Shown one piece after another: positions 33,239 through 44,645 of a stretch of DNA of 64,000 bases. The DNA is from Ophiobolus disseminans (taxonomy: Eukaryota > Ascomycota > Dothideomycetes > Pleosporales > Phaeosphaeriaceae): positions 560,154 to 624,153 of the forward strand of contig MU006227.1 in assembly GCA_010093685.1 (NCBI GenBank), read 5' to 3'. The first letter of the stretch is position 1. Every line of letters starts with the position of its first letter. The notes under the pieces are model-generated. The model was not told the DNA's origin. It did no database searches and saw nothing but the letters and a program-made list of their open reading frames with translations. A program made the position numbers and the translations under genes.

Positions 33239-34357
33239 ATGACTGCAGCTTAAGAAGGAGATATTACCATCACCAACGAGGTTGAAATCCAATTCATCGA
33301 GTCTACTGCCAACATCCCTCCTACCTTTGACTTTACATTACCGCCAAATCCCCGTATCACGAAAGCATAGCTCCAGGACCTACAAAAGGAATGCAACGAG
33401 CGCCCGGCTAATGTAGATCAAGTAGAGATTGACATGTATCTTGAAGCTGACGTAGAGGCTTATGGAGACCCAAAGGACTTAAAAGACTTATTCGAATACC
33501 TCCAAAAGCCGTGCAAAAGCGGAAACAAATCCGTCATTAACTATAGGAACGAGTTTGAACTCAGCCTCGATTCTGATAGTGGCTTTTGGGCTCACATGAG
33601 TGGGCCAGAGACAAGAACCGCTACATACATTGGGTCTTCACCAGTCTACCCATCTGAGCCGCTGTCAATACTTGAAGACCTCGATCCTCATTTGTCGAGA
33701 TGGAGAAACACTTTCAACAAGAGTCCATCCACAAAGGTAATCACAGATTTCATAGAAGACCACGCCAAGTCTATAAGGCAGATCAATAACGTGATTGGTC
33801 TTGGATTAGGAAGGCCTGGCTCTTCAACGTATATGAAACATTACTCCGAAGGCGAAGCAGCCATGGACAAGATCGAATTCGCATATTTTCAGCATATGAC
33901 TATACTTCACATCGCTGAGGTAACCATAAGAGTTCAAGGACACGCAGTCAGGGTCCGCGCGCAAGACCCCATCTACAGCACCTTTTCGAAGCATTCAATA
34001 ATGCAGAATCTACCTGGCATTGAGGTTATCGAAGACCCTGAAGCGTTCCTCATGCTAGACAGTAACACGTTCCTCTTTCACTGCCACATGCCGTTTGACG
34101 CTAGCGCTATCGCGCTATCTCTAGCTGGTGACGACGGCCTCGCGGGACTTATGTGCGCTCCACTTCGCAGTACTAGCGATGAGGCTACATTGACTGGGAA
34201 GACATTAGTCCCTGGCACCAACCCAATGTTAATTAGGAAGCTCCTTTCGAATAGCACTTGGGACTGGAGTCTAGGCTGTGTTAAGAAAACTATCAAGCCT
34301 GATCATAAATGGTATGGTCATGGGCAGGAAGTGGGGATTTATTTACGTGAGGCCTAA
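33239..34357 (+). pseudogene. SRR1-like protein, copy 1 of three; two N-terminal stop codons
   Basis: From the well-placed ATG at 33239 (caccATGac) the frame stays open to 34357 except for TAA at 33251 and TAG at 33368. The second falls in ITKA-stop-LQDLQK, where copy 3 reads FTVAQLQGLQKQ, so CAG became TAG; the first would likewise be CAA to TAA. Downstream of ATG 33434 an intact 307-codon frame remains and could still give protein. It holds the SRR1-like domain: NNVIGLGLGRPGS, AYFQHMTILHIAE, VRAQDPIYS, VIEDPEAFLMLDSNTFLFHC and MPFDASAIALSLA. SRR1 proteins affect circadian and light signalling in plants; the fungal role is unknown. Confidence 0.75.
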
Positions 34358-34854
34358 GTGTAATTCAGAGCCTAGAGGTCATGGGGCTCATACGCGGTTT
34401 TCTAGACCTGTATCGGATTGGATTTATAGATTTTTGGATTTATAGTAGTGAGTTTTATGGTCGGTTTCGTAGCTCTTTGCAATTTGGGTTAGTCAGAATT
34501 CGAAGTCGGCGACATCAGATCTCTCCATGGCGCGTACTGCATCATCAGTATGATCCGAGACCCAACACGACCCTTCTAGCTTTCCGAACCCATGTACTAT
34601 GACGCTTTGGAAGCTATGTTTATATGTTATGATTGTCATGCCGCATGTCCGTTGACTCCGGTACGGAGTACCATCCCGAGATCTGACACAATGCGAATGA
34701 TCGTCTTCTCAGTCACGTAGCATGACTGTAGTGTCTCAAGAGTCAGTGAAAACAAATGACTGAGCAAGTACTATAAGAGCCGTGTTTTACAAGTACTGAT
34801 GTTGAGCAAACAACTCAAGCACGAAGGACGTATCGAGATCTCTCAGACATCATA
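34358..34854. other. Spacer and promoter between SRR1-like copies 1 and 2
   Basis: About 500 bp. Contains a TATA-like element (34772-34777). Otherwise nothing recognised. Confidence 0.45.
34772..34777 (+). promoter_or_regulatory. TATA-like box of SRR1-like copy 2
   Basis: TATAAG within ACTATAAGAGCC, 78 bp before ATG 34855, close to the spacing seen for copy 1 and suggesting the promoter was duplicated with the gene. Confidence 0.45.
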
Positions 34855-35944
34855 ATGTCTTCCGCATCAGCACTCGAGAGTTTCAAGATCTGTTCGAATA
34901 CATTCACTCCTATTTCAGAGGGATCTGGTGCCTTTGAATTTGACATTGTAGACGTTCCGTGTTCCATTCATGCTCAGCTGGAGCATATTATCGAGCAACG
35001 CGATGAAGCAAATACAGGTGGACCATCCAAGCGCATGTATACACTTCTAGGACCCAACGACGCGCCACAAAATGTCGAGCTCAAATTCCAAAAAAGACGA
35101 TGAGTGCTATGACATCCGCTATAGGAATATTTTCGAAATCTGCCCCAACACTGCCAACAGCAACAAAACAAACAAGTTGTTCGATGCACCACCAGTGCGG
35201 AGCAATGTCCATTTAACAACTTCCCCTAAACATACGGATATTACACCGTGGACTTTTGAACAACTGGAGTCTCGTATTAAAGGCTGGGTTGGTGAATGGG
35301 ATGATAGCAAGTCGAAGCAAGCAATCACCGAACTTTTCGCAACGCATCGCAACTCCATCAGGGCCAATAAGCCAATCAACAAAGTTATTGGTATCGGGCT
35401 GTCAAAGCCTGGAACTAGATCGCTAGAGCCCATTCCTCCCGGAGCCGTGGAACCCTCGTAAGAGATTGCATACTTTCAGCACCTGACCATCCTTCACATC
35501 GCGCAGCATATTCGCGACATCCAAGGCACCGAGGTCGATGTCCTCGTTCAAGATCCTACTTATAATAATGTTTGTAGGGAAGCCTTTGAGACCCATTGGA
35601 AGCCTATCGAGATTGTCGAAGACCCGCAAGCCTTTACCAAAATAGACAACCATGCATTCGTCTTCCATTGCCATATGGCCTTTGACGTGGGAGAAATCGC
35701 ATTGCTGGCAGCTGGTGCTAAGGGCCTTGCAGTTATGATGTGTGCGCCAATTGTTGCTGACCATCAAGCGATGTTGTGCCACGCAGAACTGGGCCCAGGA
35801 TGGCGACGCCCAAATTTTACCAGACTCACCTCTACTAGGCAGTATAAGTGGGCAGAAGGGTGCGAAAAGCTGACAGTCCAGCCGGAGAAGACATTCTATG
35901 GGGCTCATGTTTTGGCTTTGTATTTGCAGCTGGAGGAACGGTGA
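34855..35944 (+). pseudogene. SRR1-like protein, copy 2, with a frameshift and a stop
   Basis: The N-terminal frame (ATG 34855, SSASALESFKICSNTFTP) ends at 35101, just after a run of six A in CCAAAAAAGACG at about 35088-35093. In the next frame the family resumes with KKDDECYDIRYRNIFEICPN, so one surplus A explains the break. That frame is stopped by TAA at 35459, where the family continues directly with EIAYFQHLTILHIAQHI. The SRR1-like domain is otherwise whole: INKVIGIGLSKPGT, VLVQDPTYNN, IVEDPQAFTKIDNHAFVFHC, MAFDVGEIAL. Natural stop at 35942. Confidence 0.8.
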
Positions 35945-36978
35945 AGGTGGACCCTGGAAATGAAAGTTTCGACTTTGCCTTGTTCAAAGCACCACTCTTC
36001 ACCGTCGCCCAACTTCAAGGTCTTCAGAAACAATCTGATGATGCTAGAAATGGTCTTATTACCAGGTACACAGCCATTGACAGCGAAGGCGTAACTCGCG
36101 ACCTCAAGATCCCCTCACTTGAAGGATGGGATGATCACACGTTCGTTTACGGTATCGGATACCGGAACATCTTCAAAATGTGTACCAAGACCCAGGACGA
36201 CTAGAAACATTGGTGGGAAGGCCCGGTGTTTGGCTGTTCCGCATATATCCGTTCTCGTGCAGCCCCGTCTGGTCCGCCATTCAGCCTTAAGGACCTGAAA
36301 CCCCATTTGCCAAACTGGGACGCCCAATGGCACGCCGGAAGACCCAAGAAACAGATCACTGAATTTCTGGAAGCACACGGACGTTTCATGAAGCGCATAA
36401 ACAAGGTCGTGGGAATAGGTCTAGGCCGACCGGGTTCTGGTTCGCTACACTCTATCGAAGACTCGGAGGAGTACACAGACAGTGGTGAAACCTCATACCT
36501 CCAGCACCATACTCTGCTCCATATTGCCGAGGAGATTAGTAGAGTGCAGGATAATCCTGACATCGAAGTTCAGGTCCAGGACCCTCAATACGATGACACT
36601 ACGAAAGCGGTTCTCGACAGCAACTTCCCAAAGTTCCAGGTCGTCCAGGACCCAGAGGCGTTCTACGTCATGGACAATCACACTCTCGTTCTTTTATTCT
36701 GCATGCCATTTGATGTCGCGGAAGTTGCGCTCTCAATCGCGGGCCAAAACGGACATGCTGGCATGATGTGTGTTTCGGATAAAGCCCATCATCAAGCGAT
36801 CCTTGTGGGCAAAAGGGCAAATCTCCATACACAGTATCAACAACTTCACATGCTCAAATCTACCAAGAAGTGGGAGTGGAAAGAAGGATGCAAGATGCAG
36901 GAGATCTCTGACGAAGATGGATGGTACGGCGGAGAAGGCGTTGCTCAATTCTATGCACAGCTGGAAGGCCGCGATTGA
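35945..36978 (+). pseudogene. SRR1-like protein, copy 3, lacking its own start and promoter and carrying one stop
   Basis: Family sequence starts right after the stop of copy 2 (ESFDFALFKAPLFTVAQLQG) in another frame, with no in-frame ATG before it and no spacer for a promoter. TAG at 36202 follows NIFKMCTKTQDD; after it an open frame of 250 codons (36226..36978) covers the SRR1-like domain: INKVVGIGLGRPGSGS, YLQHHTLLHIAEEI, VQVQDPQYDD, VVQDPEAFYVMDNHTLVLLFC and MPFDVAEVALSIAG. The head-on junction with copy 2 looks like unequal crossing-over in a tandem array. The first ATG inside the domain frame is too late for a full domain. Confidence 0.75.
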
Positions 36979-37125
36979 CAATGTGTGTTGAGGGTCGACA
37001 TGAAAGGATAATAGGTACCACCATGGGCGAACATGTAGGAGTAGTTGGTGGAGCAATGCCATGTACCAGTGCCAAATCTCACGCTGCCTCAGTCGCAGAT
37101 ACTGACATGATCTTGCCATCTCACT

Positions 37126-39220
37126 CTAATGAGCAAATCGGAAGTCTAACCTCTTCATCCCTTCATCCTTCGTGCTCACAATATAGTCTTCCTGCTCTTC
37201 CTTGGTCATAGCACTCCACTGGCTTTCCTTCACCCTGTTGCGCCACATATAGAACGCTTTGACAAGGTAGAATAGCGAGATGTTGAACAAGCAGATGCCT
37301 AGCAGTATTTTGTTACCGCGACGGTACAGCGGCTGATCGTCATCGCGGTAGATGTTTGTTGCGATAATGTTCCCCGATTGCACGAACATGTTGTAAAATG
37401 CAGCGGAAACGGCACGCGTACTAACTCGGTTGCTGTTCTTTGCGTTCCATCCTACAAGAATGGCATGGCAGTAGGGATAAGACAGAAGGCCTGAAAGTAA
37501 TGCGTAGCGAACCCAGGCACTTGCGCTAGCAGGGATTGCGATTAAGGCAACTAGCCAGGGGAAGATCCAAATGTTCGATAGACTGGATATCATAGATCGT
37601 TCCTTATACTTCTCGGATAACCACGTGAGAACGAGTAGTTGTATGGCGTACAAGAATTGCGAGGGAATGGCGAGCAAATTTGCCTGGAACACGGAAAAGC
37701 CAAGGCGGCGGAGGATGTACGACAGGTAGGTTGTCGGCGGTGCTGGCGGTATGTAACAAGTGAGGCCAATCAAGTAAAGAGGCCACTGCTCCCAGTCGGT
37801 TACGACTTTCCAGAGCTGGACTAGCCCTACAGCCTGACGGTTGTTCATGTCGCCCTTGGAAGGATCGTCGCGGAGGATACGGTTGACGAGAATCTTTTCT
37901 TCGTGTTCATTGAACCAGCCATTCTTGCCGCGGAACCAGTGCTTTGTTTGGCATGCTCCGGGGGGCATCAGGCCGTAGGAAAAGATGCCGATGACAAATG
38001 TGATCGAACCTTCGATCAAAAAGCTATGACCATCAGCAAAAATTGAAGTAGATCTGGGATTACACTCACAGGTATTGCCATCCACCCCAGCCATTCAACC
38101 CACGCATTTGTAGAATACCGGCGGCAAGTAGGGAGCCCACAATGTTGCATGTGCTCAAGGCTGTCCAAAACCACGCTAAGCGGAGCGGCAATTCGTTCGA
38201 CTTGAAGAAGTACGTGAGCCACAACACGATGTCCCTGCCGCAAGAATTAGTACACCAGGTATTGCAAATGCGACCCAGCATACGAAGACCTGCCTGCCCT
38301 CAAAGCACTTTCAAGATTCATTGAATCTGGGAAGGAGGTTTGATGATAGACAGTCTTCCTGCGGAATTCAGGTAATGGGGCTTGCACTTACGGGATGAAA
38401 CCTCCCATGAGTAGGCCGAGTAAGCAACGAAGAGCATAGTACTGTGCCTTAGTTTGTAGGGCGCATTGAGATGCGCTCACGATCGACCATGCACAAATGA
38501 TAGTCGGGATCCATCTGTGCGTTCGTGAGTCAATGCGCGCGTATACCGGCGGAAGAGGCGTACCGATCAGCACCAAGCTTTTTGCTAATGAGGCCACTAG
38601 GAAGCTCGGCAAAGAGGAAGGATGCGAGGAAGATCTGAGCTTATTTTAGCGGCGAAACCAGGGTGTTCGACGAAACATGGCTTACAGTTTGGCCGTAGTT
38701 GAAGTCATTGGTGTTCATTTCTAGCTGGATGAGTTATGGCCAACCAGGTGCGAGATGCTACATACTGAGTTCCTTGAGCATGTTGTCCGAAATCGCCCGA
38801 TTGATGTTCTTTCGGTTCAGATCCAGGGAGATGAACATGAGCCATGCCCAAAGGGTGATCCTCAAATCGCTGGCAGGTTCGGAGTCAATGTAGGCTTCAC
38901 ATTGAATTTTTCCGCGTATACTTACAGCTGTGTGCTAGTCAGTTGCCATTTTTACTTTTCGCGGACGATGTGCATACCTTTCGGACGAGTCGTTTCTCTT
39001 CCTCGGCTGCCCATGTGAACGATGGGTCGAACCGATGGCGCCCCTCGTATTGAGCCCTATCGTATACCTCCCGCCAGTACTGAGCGGTCACTGGATCCTT
39101 GAAGACATGGTCCTCATGCGAGCCCTGTGACGTTCGGTCGTCGCTCAAGTCATCCGAAGAGCCCGAGTCCGAGGCGTTGGTAACGGGTACCTGCTTCTCG
39201 ACGGCAGCAGGTGCAGCCAT
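37126..39220 (-). CDS. MFS transporter, anion:cation symporter (allantoate permease/Dal5-like) type, with a 2-nt microexon
   Basis: Plasma-membrane importer, probably for an organic anion such as a ureide, vitamin or sugar acid. Eight exons: 39220..38978, 38927..38926, 38869..38766, 38720..38686, 38634..38564, 38514..38392, 38234..38070 and 38023..37126 (1641 nt, 546 aa). All introns are GT-AG, 45-157 nt. The 2-nt exon (CT) is needed to join RLVRK to LDLRITLWAW, the near-invariant start of helix 1 in this family, and both its introns have strong donors and TGAC branch sites. Other marks: MFISLDLNRKNINRAISDN, FNYGQTIFLASFLFAELPS, KKLGADRWIPT and GLLMGGFIPD. A terpene cyclase lies 2.2 kb upstream, divergently. 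Confidence 0.9.
38926..38927 (-). other. Two-nucleotide microexon (CT) of the ACS-type transporter
   Basis: Flanked by a 50-nt intron ending CACAG and a 56-nt intron starting GTAAGTAT. Without it the next exon reads out of frame and loses the conserved LDLR.TLW. It supplies two bases of the Leu codon. Confidence 0.7.
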
Positions 39221-41434
39221 CGTGAGATCGATTCGCTAGCAAAGTTACTATATGGTAACTGTTTGCTAATATATAGCAGACAAACCAGGTGACCGGAACT
39301 TGAGATGAATGTCTCCTAGGAGATCTTATATGAGACCGGAGATGTTGGACGCAGAAATCTAGAGCTAGTAATGGTGCAACTCGGCCAGAAGTTGACAACA
39401 TCGCTCGCCACGCGCAAAAGCGCCGCCAGACTAGCCGAAGATGAATCAAAGTCACTTTCCTTTGCCTCTCTGATAAGCATCAGAGAGGTCTTGATTGGGC
39501 GGATACGCCAGCAGGCTTGTCGAGTTCGATTGACAGACCGAGTTAATGACTGAACAAGCACCCCGTCGGGTTCGCAGAGCTTTCGTGGCGTCATTGACGG
39601 CTTGGCTATAGACTGACAGTCTCTTTCGGAACCCTTGCTCCAACTGTTTGGCTTTATTATCAGCTCAAGAGCGAGTCCGGGTCCTTCGTACTATTCTCGG
39701 CTAGCTCCGCGGCACTGGACTGTTACAATCTTGGTATACTGTCGCATTCGTTCGTTACCTGACTATTTCTTAAGCTTCAAGCGGCCAACTAATTAATATG
39801 ATGTACGACGCGCAATAGCTGGATATTGTTTTGCGTTCTGATACCTCTAGCCACGCTTCATGACCAGAGATCTTTGCATAAGGTGTGCGAGGTGACTTTG
39901 TGGATCCCCGATAACGAACATACACCCATGCTGGCACGTCAACTTCCTGAGGATTGCGTCAGGCACCATGTCTTGGCTACATGCAATAGCGAACGCGACG
40001 TCTTAGCACCGGTATCGTGCGATCGAGGTCAACGTTGCCCAGGGATAAGAAAATAATGGCGCTGAAGCCCACATGTGCCCAGAATGCGGTGCACGCTCCA
40101 CAAGGTATGTCGTGAGGTCGTGAAGAATGCCGTTACCTTCCTAGTTCACGCGCTCTCAAAGCGACGCTGCCCGCGACAGCCGTTGATGAAGTTGACATGA
40201 TGCGAAAAGCCATCATTCGCCTCGTAAAATACTTGTAGTGTCGTTAGATAAACCAGCAAGAAACACCGACGTAGGTATGGTGATGAAGACGACGGGGAGT
40301 GGCGACCACGTTAACGTCGACAGGTAGACGAGTTCGCGTTCGCGTTCGAGCCATTCCTGATTCGGGTTACCGGTAGACCGAACTTTTAATTTGCAGTTTC
40401 GAGACGTAGCAACCTTCACCAACGCCAACCCTTTTCAAAGAGACATTGCCAGACCAAATACAATACTCTTAGTCTCGCTCCTAGTACGATTACATAGTAT
40501 TCGAGTATTCCCTAGCTCTAATACCACGACATAGGTTGGAAAACAAGTCTCCCGTTGAACAGGATAACCACATCAGAGAGCTACGAATTACGCCATCTAG
40601 TGACACATGCGAAGATATACCTAGAATTCACAACATTAGAGTCTTGATAGAAATATACAGCACTAGTTGACACACGCGGGGGTCGGCCCCTTCCTACAAC
40701 ATGGTCCCTGGTAAAACGGCAAACTTAACCACGACCTGATTGAGATGACTGTATTTCAGCGCAAAAGCTCAATCGGAGCATTCTCCGACCATTCCAAGGC
40801 TTTGAGCTCTGGTTGCTCAATTTGTATCATCTAAGCCGCACCGAAATTGGCGCCGATTCAGACCACAGTCGCTCGAAAGTCACATTGATCGAGACATCAA
40901 TTCGTCAGCCACCAACTATGATCATAAGCGCTGCTCTTGTTCGCTTCCACTCAGTTCTCATGCAGTATCTATTTTCAGTCTGCACTAGTTGCTGCGCCGC
41001 CCAATGTTCGAGGCACAGTCATTTTGGCCCCATTCCTTCCACGATGTAAATACTGCGTCTTCTTATGCACAATACCCCTGCATACCCTCCATATCTGTTT
41101 CGAATCGATTGTACATGTGGAGACGCCCCAATCAATACAACACTGAGCTTCCTTATTATCCATTCTCCGAGTTGTCCACGCTGTTCAAAGGGTCAATTTA
41201 TACCGACCCACTGGAGTAGGACTTAACTTTTACAGTTAAGCCAGGATATCCTCGACTCCAAAATTTGCCTACCTTCTTAAAGTTTCAAAGCGTTAGAACA
41301 TGGTATTTCTCTCGACACACTCGCTCACCAACCACGCAGTACTTACAATGTGCAGCACTGACCATATACAAGACACTCCGAAATTGGAATCTGAAAAGTG
41401 AGACACTCGACATAGAGACGACATAGCGAGCACT
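39221..41434. other. Divergent 2.2-kb region between transporter and terpene cyclase
   Basis: No frame longer than about 100 codons and no family match. Both flanking genes are transcribed away from it, so it should contain both promoters. No repeated motif shared by the two ends was noticed by eye. Confidence 0.5.
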
Positions 41435-42636
41435 ATGGCATTCACCTTGTTGAGCCCCAACATTCCCAACAAAGAAGATGCCCGAGTCCTCATCACCTTA
41501 CCCAATCTCTTCAAGTCATTCATACAACACGAACCCGTCACACGCAGCGACTACAAGCAATGCAAAATGCAGTCCTGCAACTGGCTAGCCCAGCGCCTCC
41601 AACTCTCCAACCAAGCCACGCAAAAGCTCGAAGCCGGCGACTTCACCTGGTTCGCCGCAGTGTACATGCCCAGCGCGCCTTCAAATCGGTTCCGCATCGT
41701 CAGCGACTGGACAAATCTCATCTTCTACTATGACGATCTCTTCGACAACGGTGCGCTGAAGGCAGACCCCATCCGCACACAAGCCACCGTCGAGCGACTC
41801 TTCGCCGCCGTAGACGGCACCATCACACCGGCCGATCCATGCACTCCAGGCCTCGATTATGTGGACAAGGTGCAAGCTGCACACGACGATTTCTGGAGCC
41901 GATTCCGCGCCCTGGCTTCGCCGACACAGCGGAAGCATTATCACCGCACGATGGTCAAATTCTTGCGAGGCGCGGTGCAGCAAGTTCAAGATTGCTCGCA
42001 AGAATACGGACGCAGCCTAAATGAGATTATGGAGCGGCGACGTGACTCGGTGGGCATGGATCCATGTTTCGCTATGATATGTTTTGCGTATGATTTAGAG
42101 CTTCCCGACGAAGTTTTCGAGCATAGGACGATTGGGGAGATTGAGGCGCTGTGTTGTGAGATTGGCGGGTTGCAGAATGATGTCGTGTCGTATCGCAAGG
42201 AAGAGGTACGTTTGAACTGCTATACCAGGGACGTTGAATGAAGCTTAATCGTTGTTAGTCAGAGGACGTCAATCATAATATCCTTGCCGTATGCCGTTTG
42301 CAGGGTATGCAGACACAGGAGGCACATGATTTTGTTGGCAAGTTGATTGACATTCGACTTGAGCGCATGATTGATTTGATGTCAAATTTACCTTATTGGG
42401 GAAATACGGTGGATGAGCAGGTCGAGATATACGTCGCAGCCATCAAGAACATGATTGCAGCTAACGTGCATTGGAGCTTCCGCAGCCAACGCTATTTCGG
42501 TACACGTAACGAAGAAGTGCGGAAGACTCGAATCATCGACTTGATGGTTGATCCACCGTACATGAAACGGGCATTGGGCAATATAGCATGGAAGACGACA
42601 AGACACACAAGCTTTGTGCAAAACTACGACGCATAG
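41435..42636 (+). CDS. Class I terpene cyclase (sesquiterpene synthase type)
   Basis: Ionises a prenyl diphosphate, most often farnesyl diphosphate, and cyclises it. Exons 41435..42205 and 42259..42636, with a 53-nt GT-AG intron, give 382 aa. All metal- and diphosphate-binding motifs are present: the Asp-rich DDLFD at residues 100-104, the NSE triad NDVVSYRKE (N248, S252, E256) and the C-terminal RY pair (R335-Y336) in VHWSFRSQRYFG. Around these, FYYDDLFDNG and CCEIGGLQNDVVSYRKE are typical of fungal single-domain cyclases. There is no second prenyltransferase domain, so it is not a chimeric di- or sesterterpene synthase. It ends 98 bp from the stop of the TauD-type gene, tail to tail. Confidence 0.93.
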
Positions 42637-42734
42637 TGTTCCAAAGCGCGAGGTCACAGTAGCGATGGACCGTTACTTTGAGACTGAAAGAGAGAACCCA
42701 AGCATACGTACGAATAAAGAACTAATCTTCTCAC

Positions 42735-43942
42735 TCAAGCAACGTCATTCAACCCCAAATCCTCCCGCCGCCCCTTACTCTCCGGATCCAAATACGGCCT
42801 CTCCCCCAAACTCACCGCCCTCTGTCCCGTCCGCGGCCCCAGTCCCGCATAATCATACGTCGCAGTATGATACACGCTCCTATTATCCCAGATCGCCAAA
42901 TCATTAGCATTCTGCCACCTATGCCTCACCTGCAGATCATGGTTCTCCGTAATCAGCTGCACGAACCACTCAAGCGCTTTCGCACTCTCCTCTTTCGTAA
43001 GTCCGTTGATGTACTGCGCATGGTGACCGACAGCGTAGATGGATTTCCAGCCCGTGACGGGGTTGGTGCGGATCACGGGGTGGATGGCGGTCAGGTCTGT
43101 GCCGACATTTTCGGGCGCGCCGCGGGGGGCGGTGTAGAGTTCGAAGCCGTTGTCTTTTGCGGCGCGGTTGAACTCGGGTTGCGCGTAGGTTGCGGTGAGG
43201 GACTCGAAGAACTTCTGGTAGGGTGGCGACAAACGGTCGTAGAGCTCGTAGCCGGATGCCCAGAGAGTATCTATAGGAACTCAGCTCATGTTACGAGATT
43301 ATAGGTGTAGTGTCCACCCACCTCCGCCGGTCTTGGGCAGCTCTGTCAAACGCAGCAAGGCATAGTCACTTGGGATCGGTTCGAATGTGATGTCGCTGTG
43401 CCATCCGCCCTTTGAGCTTTGCTTCTTGCCAGAGAAATTCACGAGACGCTCTTTGTAAATTTCCTTGGCTTGCTCGGAGCTGATGACACTGATTTCATCG
43501 TCCTTTCCACCAAGGCGGCGACCAGAGTTGCTAACAGGATGTATGTGTAGCTTTGAGGTTTCGGGCTTGCCAGACAGCTGACCTAGGCGTTGTGCAAGTT
43601 CCTTCTGCAACTCGTTGTCGAGATCATCTTGCTTGCGGAAGAAGACGACGCCACGTTGAGAAACTGAACACGGTATCAGTGACCTAGAAATGGCATCGTG
43701 ACGATAGCGGGGAACACACTCGTGATAGCAAGGTCTCGGATCAGATCGTCTGAATTTGGCGCACGAAGCCACTCTTTGATATTGACATCGGCAAATTCGC
43801 GGCCAATGGCTGGGGTGACATCGAATGAGGTGTACTGGTCGAGAACGCCTTTCAGCTGGAGAGGCTCTCGGGGGTACTGAACTTGAGATTCAGACGGCTT
43901 TTCATCCGTCTTGGTACGTGTGGTCAAGGTTTCGGTAGCCAT
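42735..43942 (-). CDS. TauD/TfdA-type Fe(II)/2-oxoglutarate dioxygenase
   Basis: Oxygenase that couples 2-oxoglutarate decarboxylation to hydroxylation; yeast Jlp1 uses sulfonates, while relatives in secondary metabolism act on other substrates. Exons 43942..43720, 43663..43322 and 43270..42735 (introns 56 and 51 nt) give 366 aa. Iron ligands are H163 and D165 in GGWHSDITFE and H323 in VYHTATYDY; R339 in GQRAVSLGERPYLDP would hold the 2-oxoglutarate carboxylate. ISQRGVVFFRKQ and HPVSNSGRRLGGKDDE are also usual for the fungal sulfonate-dioxygenase-like group. Tail to tail with the terpene cyclase, so co-function is possible but not shown. Confidence 0.93.
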
Positions 43943-44645
43943 AATGGGTGATGTTGAAAATGCCGGTATGCAATCTTGGTAAGGGGACTTGATTAGATGC
44001 ATTTCTCCATGTCGTCGCCATCTCTTTTATGTCTTGGATTCATCTTCGTTATTCCCGGTGCGCATCTAACATGCCGTCCTCTGATGAAGGCCGACTGGAT
44101 TTGGCAAGATCGCATCATTGCATGGTTCGTTTGTGCACTGCATGCAAGCCTGTGGTGTTTTGCTCTTGTTCGGCGTACTGTTCGTTTACACCATCCATCG
44201 CTTAGACGATAGCGTATTGTCCGAGGCGCAGCATTGCCAATGTGCGTCGTGGTGTTGCGGGGTCGAGTGAGCGTAATGTGGGGGTGAGATGGCGTGCTGC
44301 ATGTCAAGACATCTGAGACTCGTCGGATACCACCACATCTACCGAAGCGGCATCTCCATAGCATGTGCAATTCAGCCAGGCTGCCGATCCGATCAATGGT
44401 GTTAATATCGTTGACGTTCTGTAAGCTCTTATCCACCGCTATCGCGATGTCATCATTTTGGCGCGCATCACCCAATGCAGGTGTCATCCAAAATGATCCC
44501 AAAGGAAGATTTCCAACTCCAGAATTGTAGTCTACGCATTATAAGACATGGTAGCAGATGAGGAACGAATGCTATGAAATCCTTGTAGGGAAGATCTTAC
44601 CAACGCCTGGGCATGTCACTTCGCGCGCATCTCTCAGGAAGTGGC
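43943..44645. other. Region between the dioxygenase and the CorA-like gene
   Basis: About 0.7 kb holding the dioxygenase promoter and the CorA-like 3' flank. Short frames on both strands (43997-44212 +, 43993-44502 -) overlap each other and are not supported. Confidence 0.5.

Noticed and set aside
43993..44502. Minus-strand ORF of 169 codons upstream of the TauD-type gene
   Set aside because: Composition is unlike the neighbouring genes, with no domain or splice context; it lies in the expected promoter.
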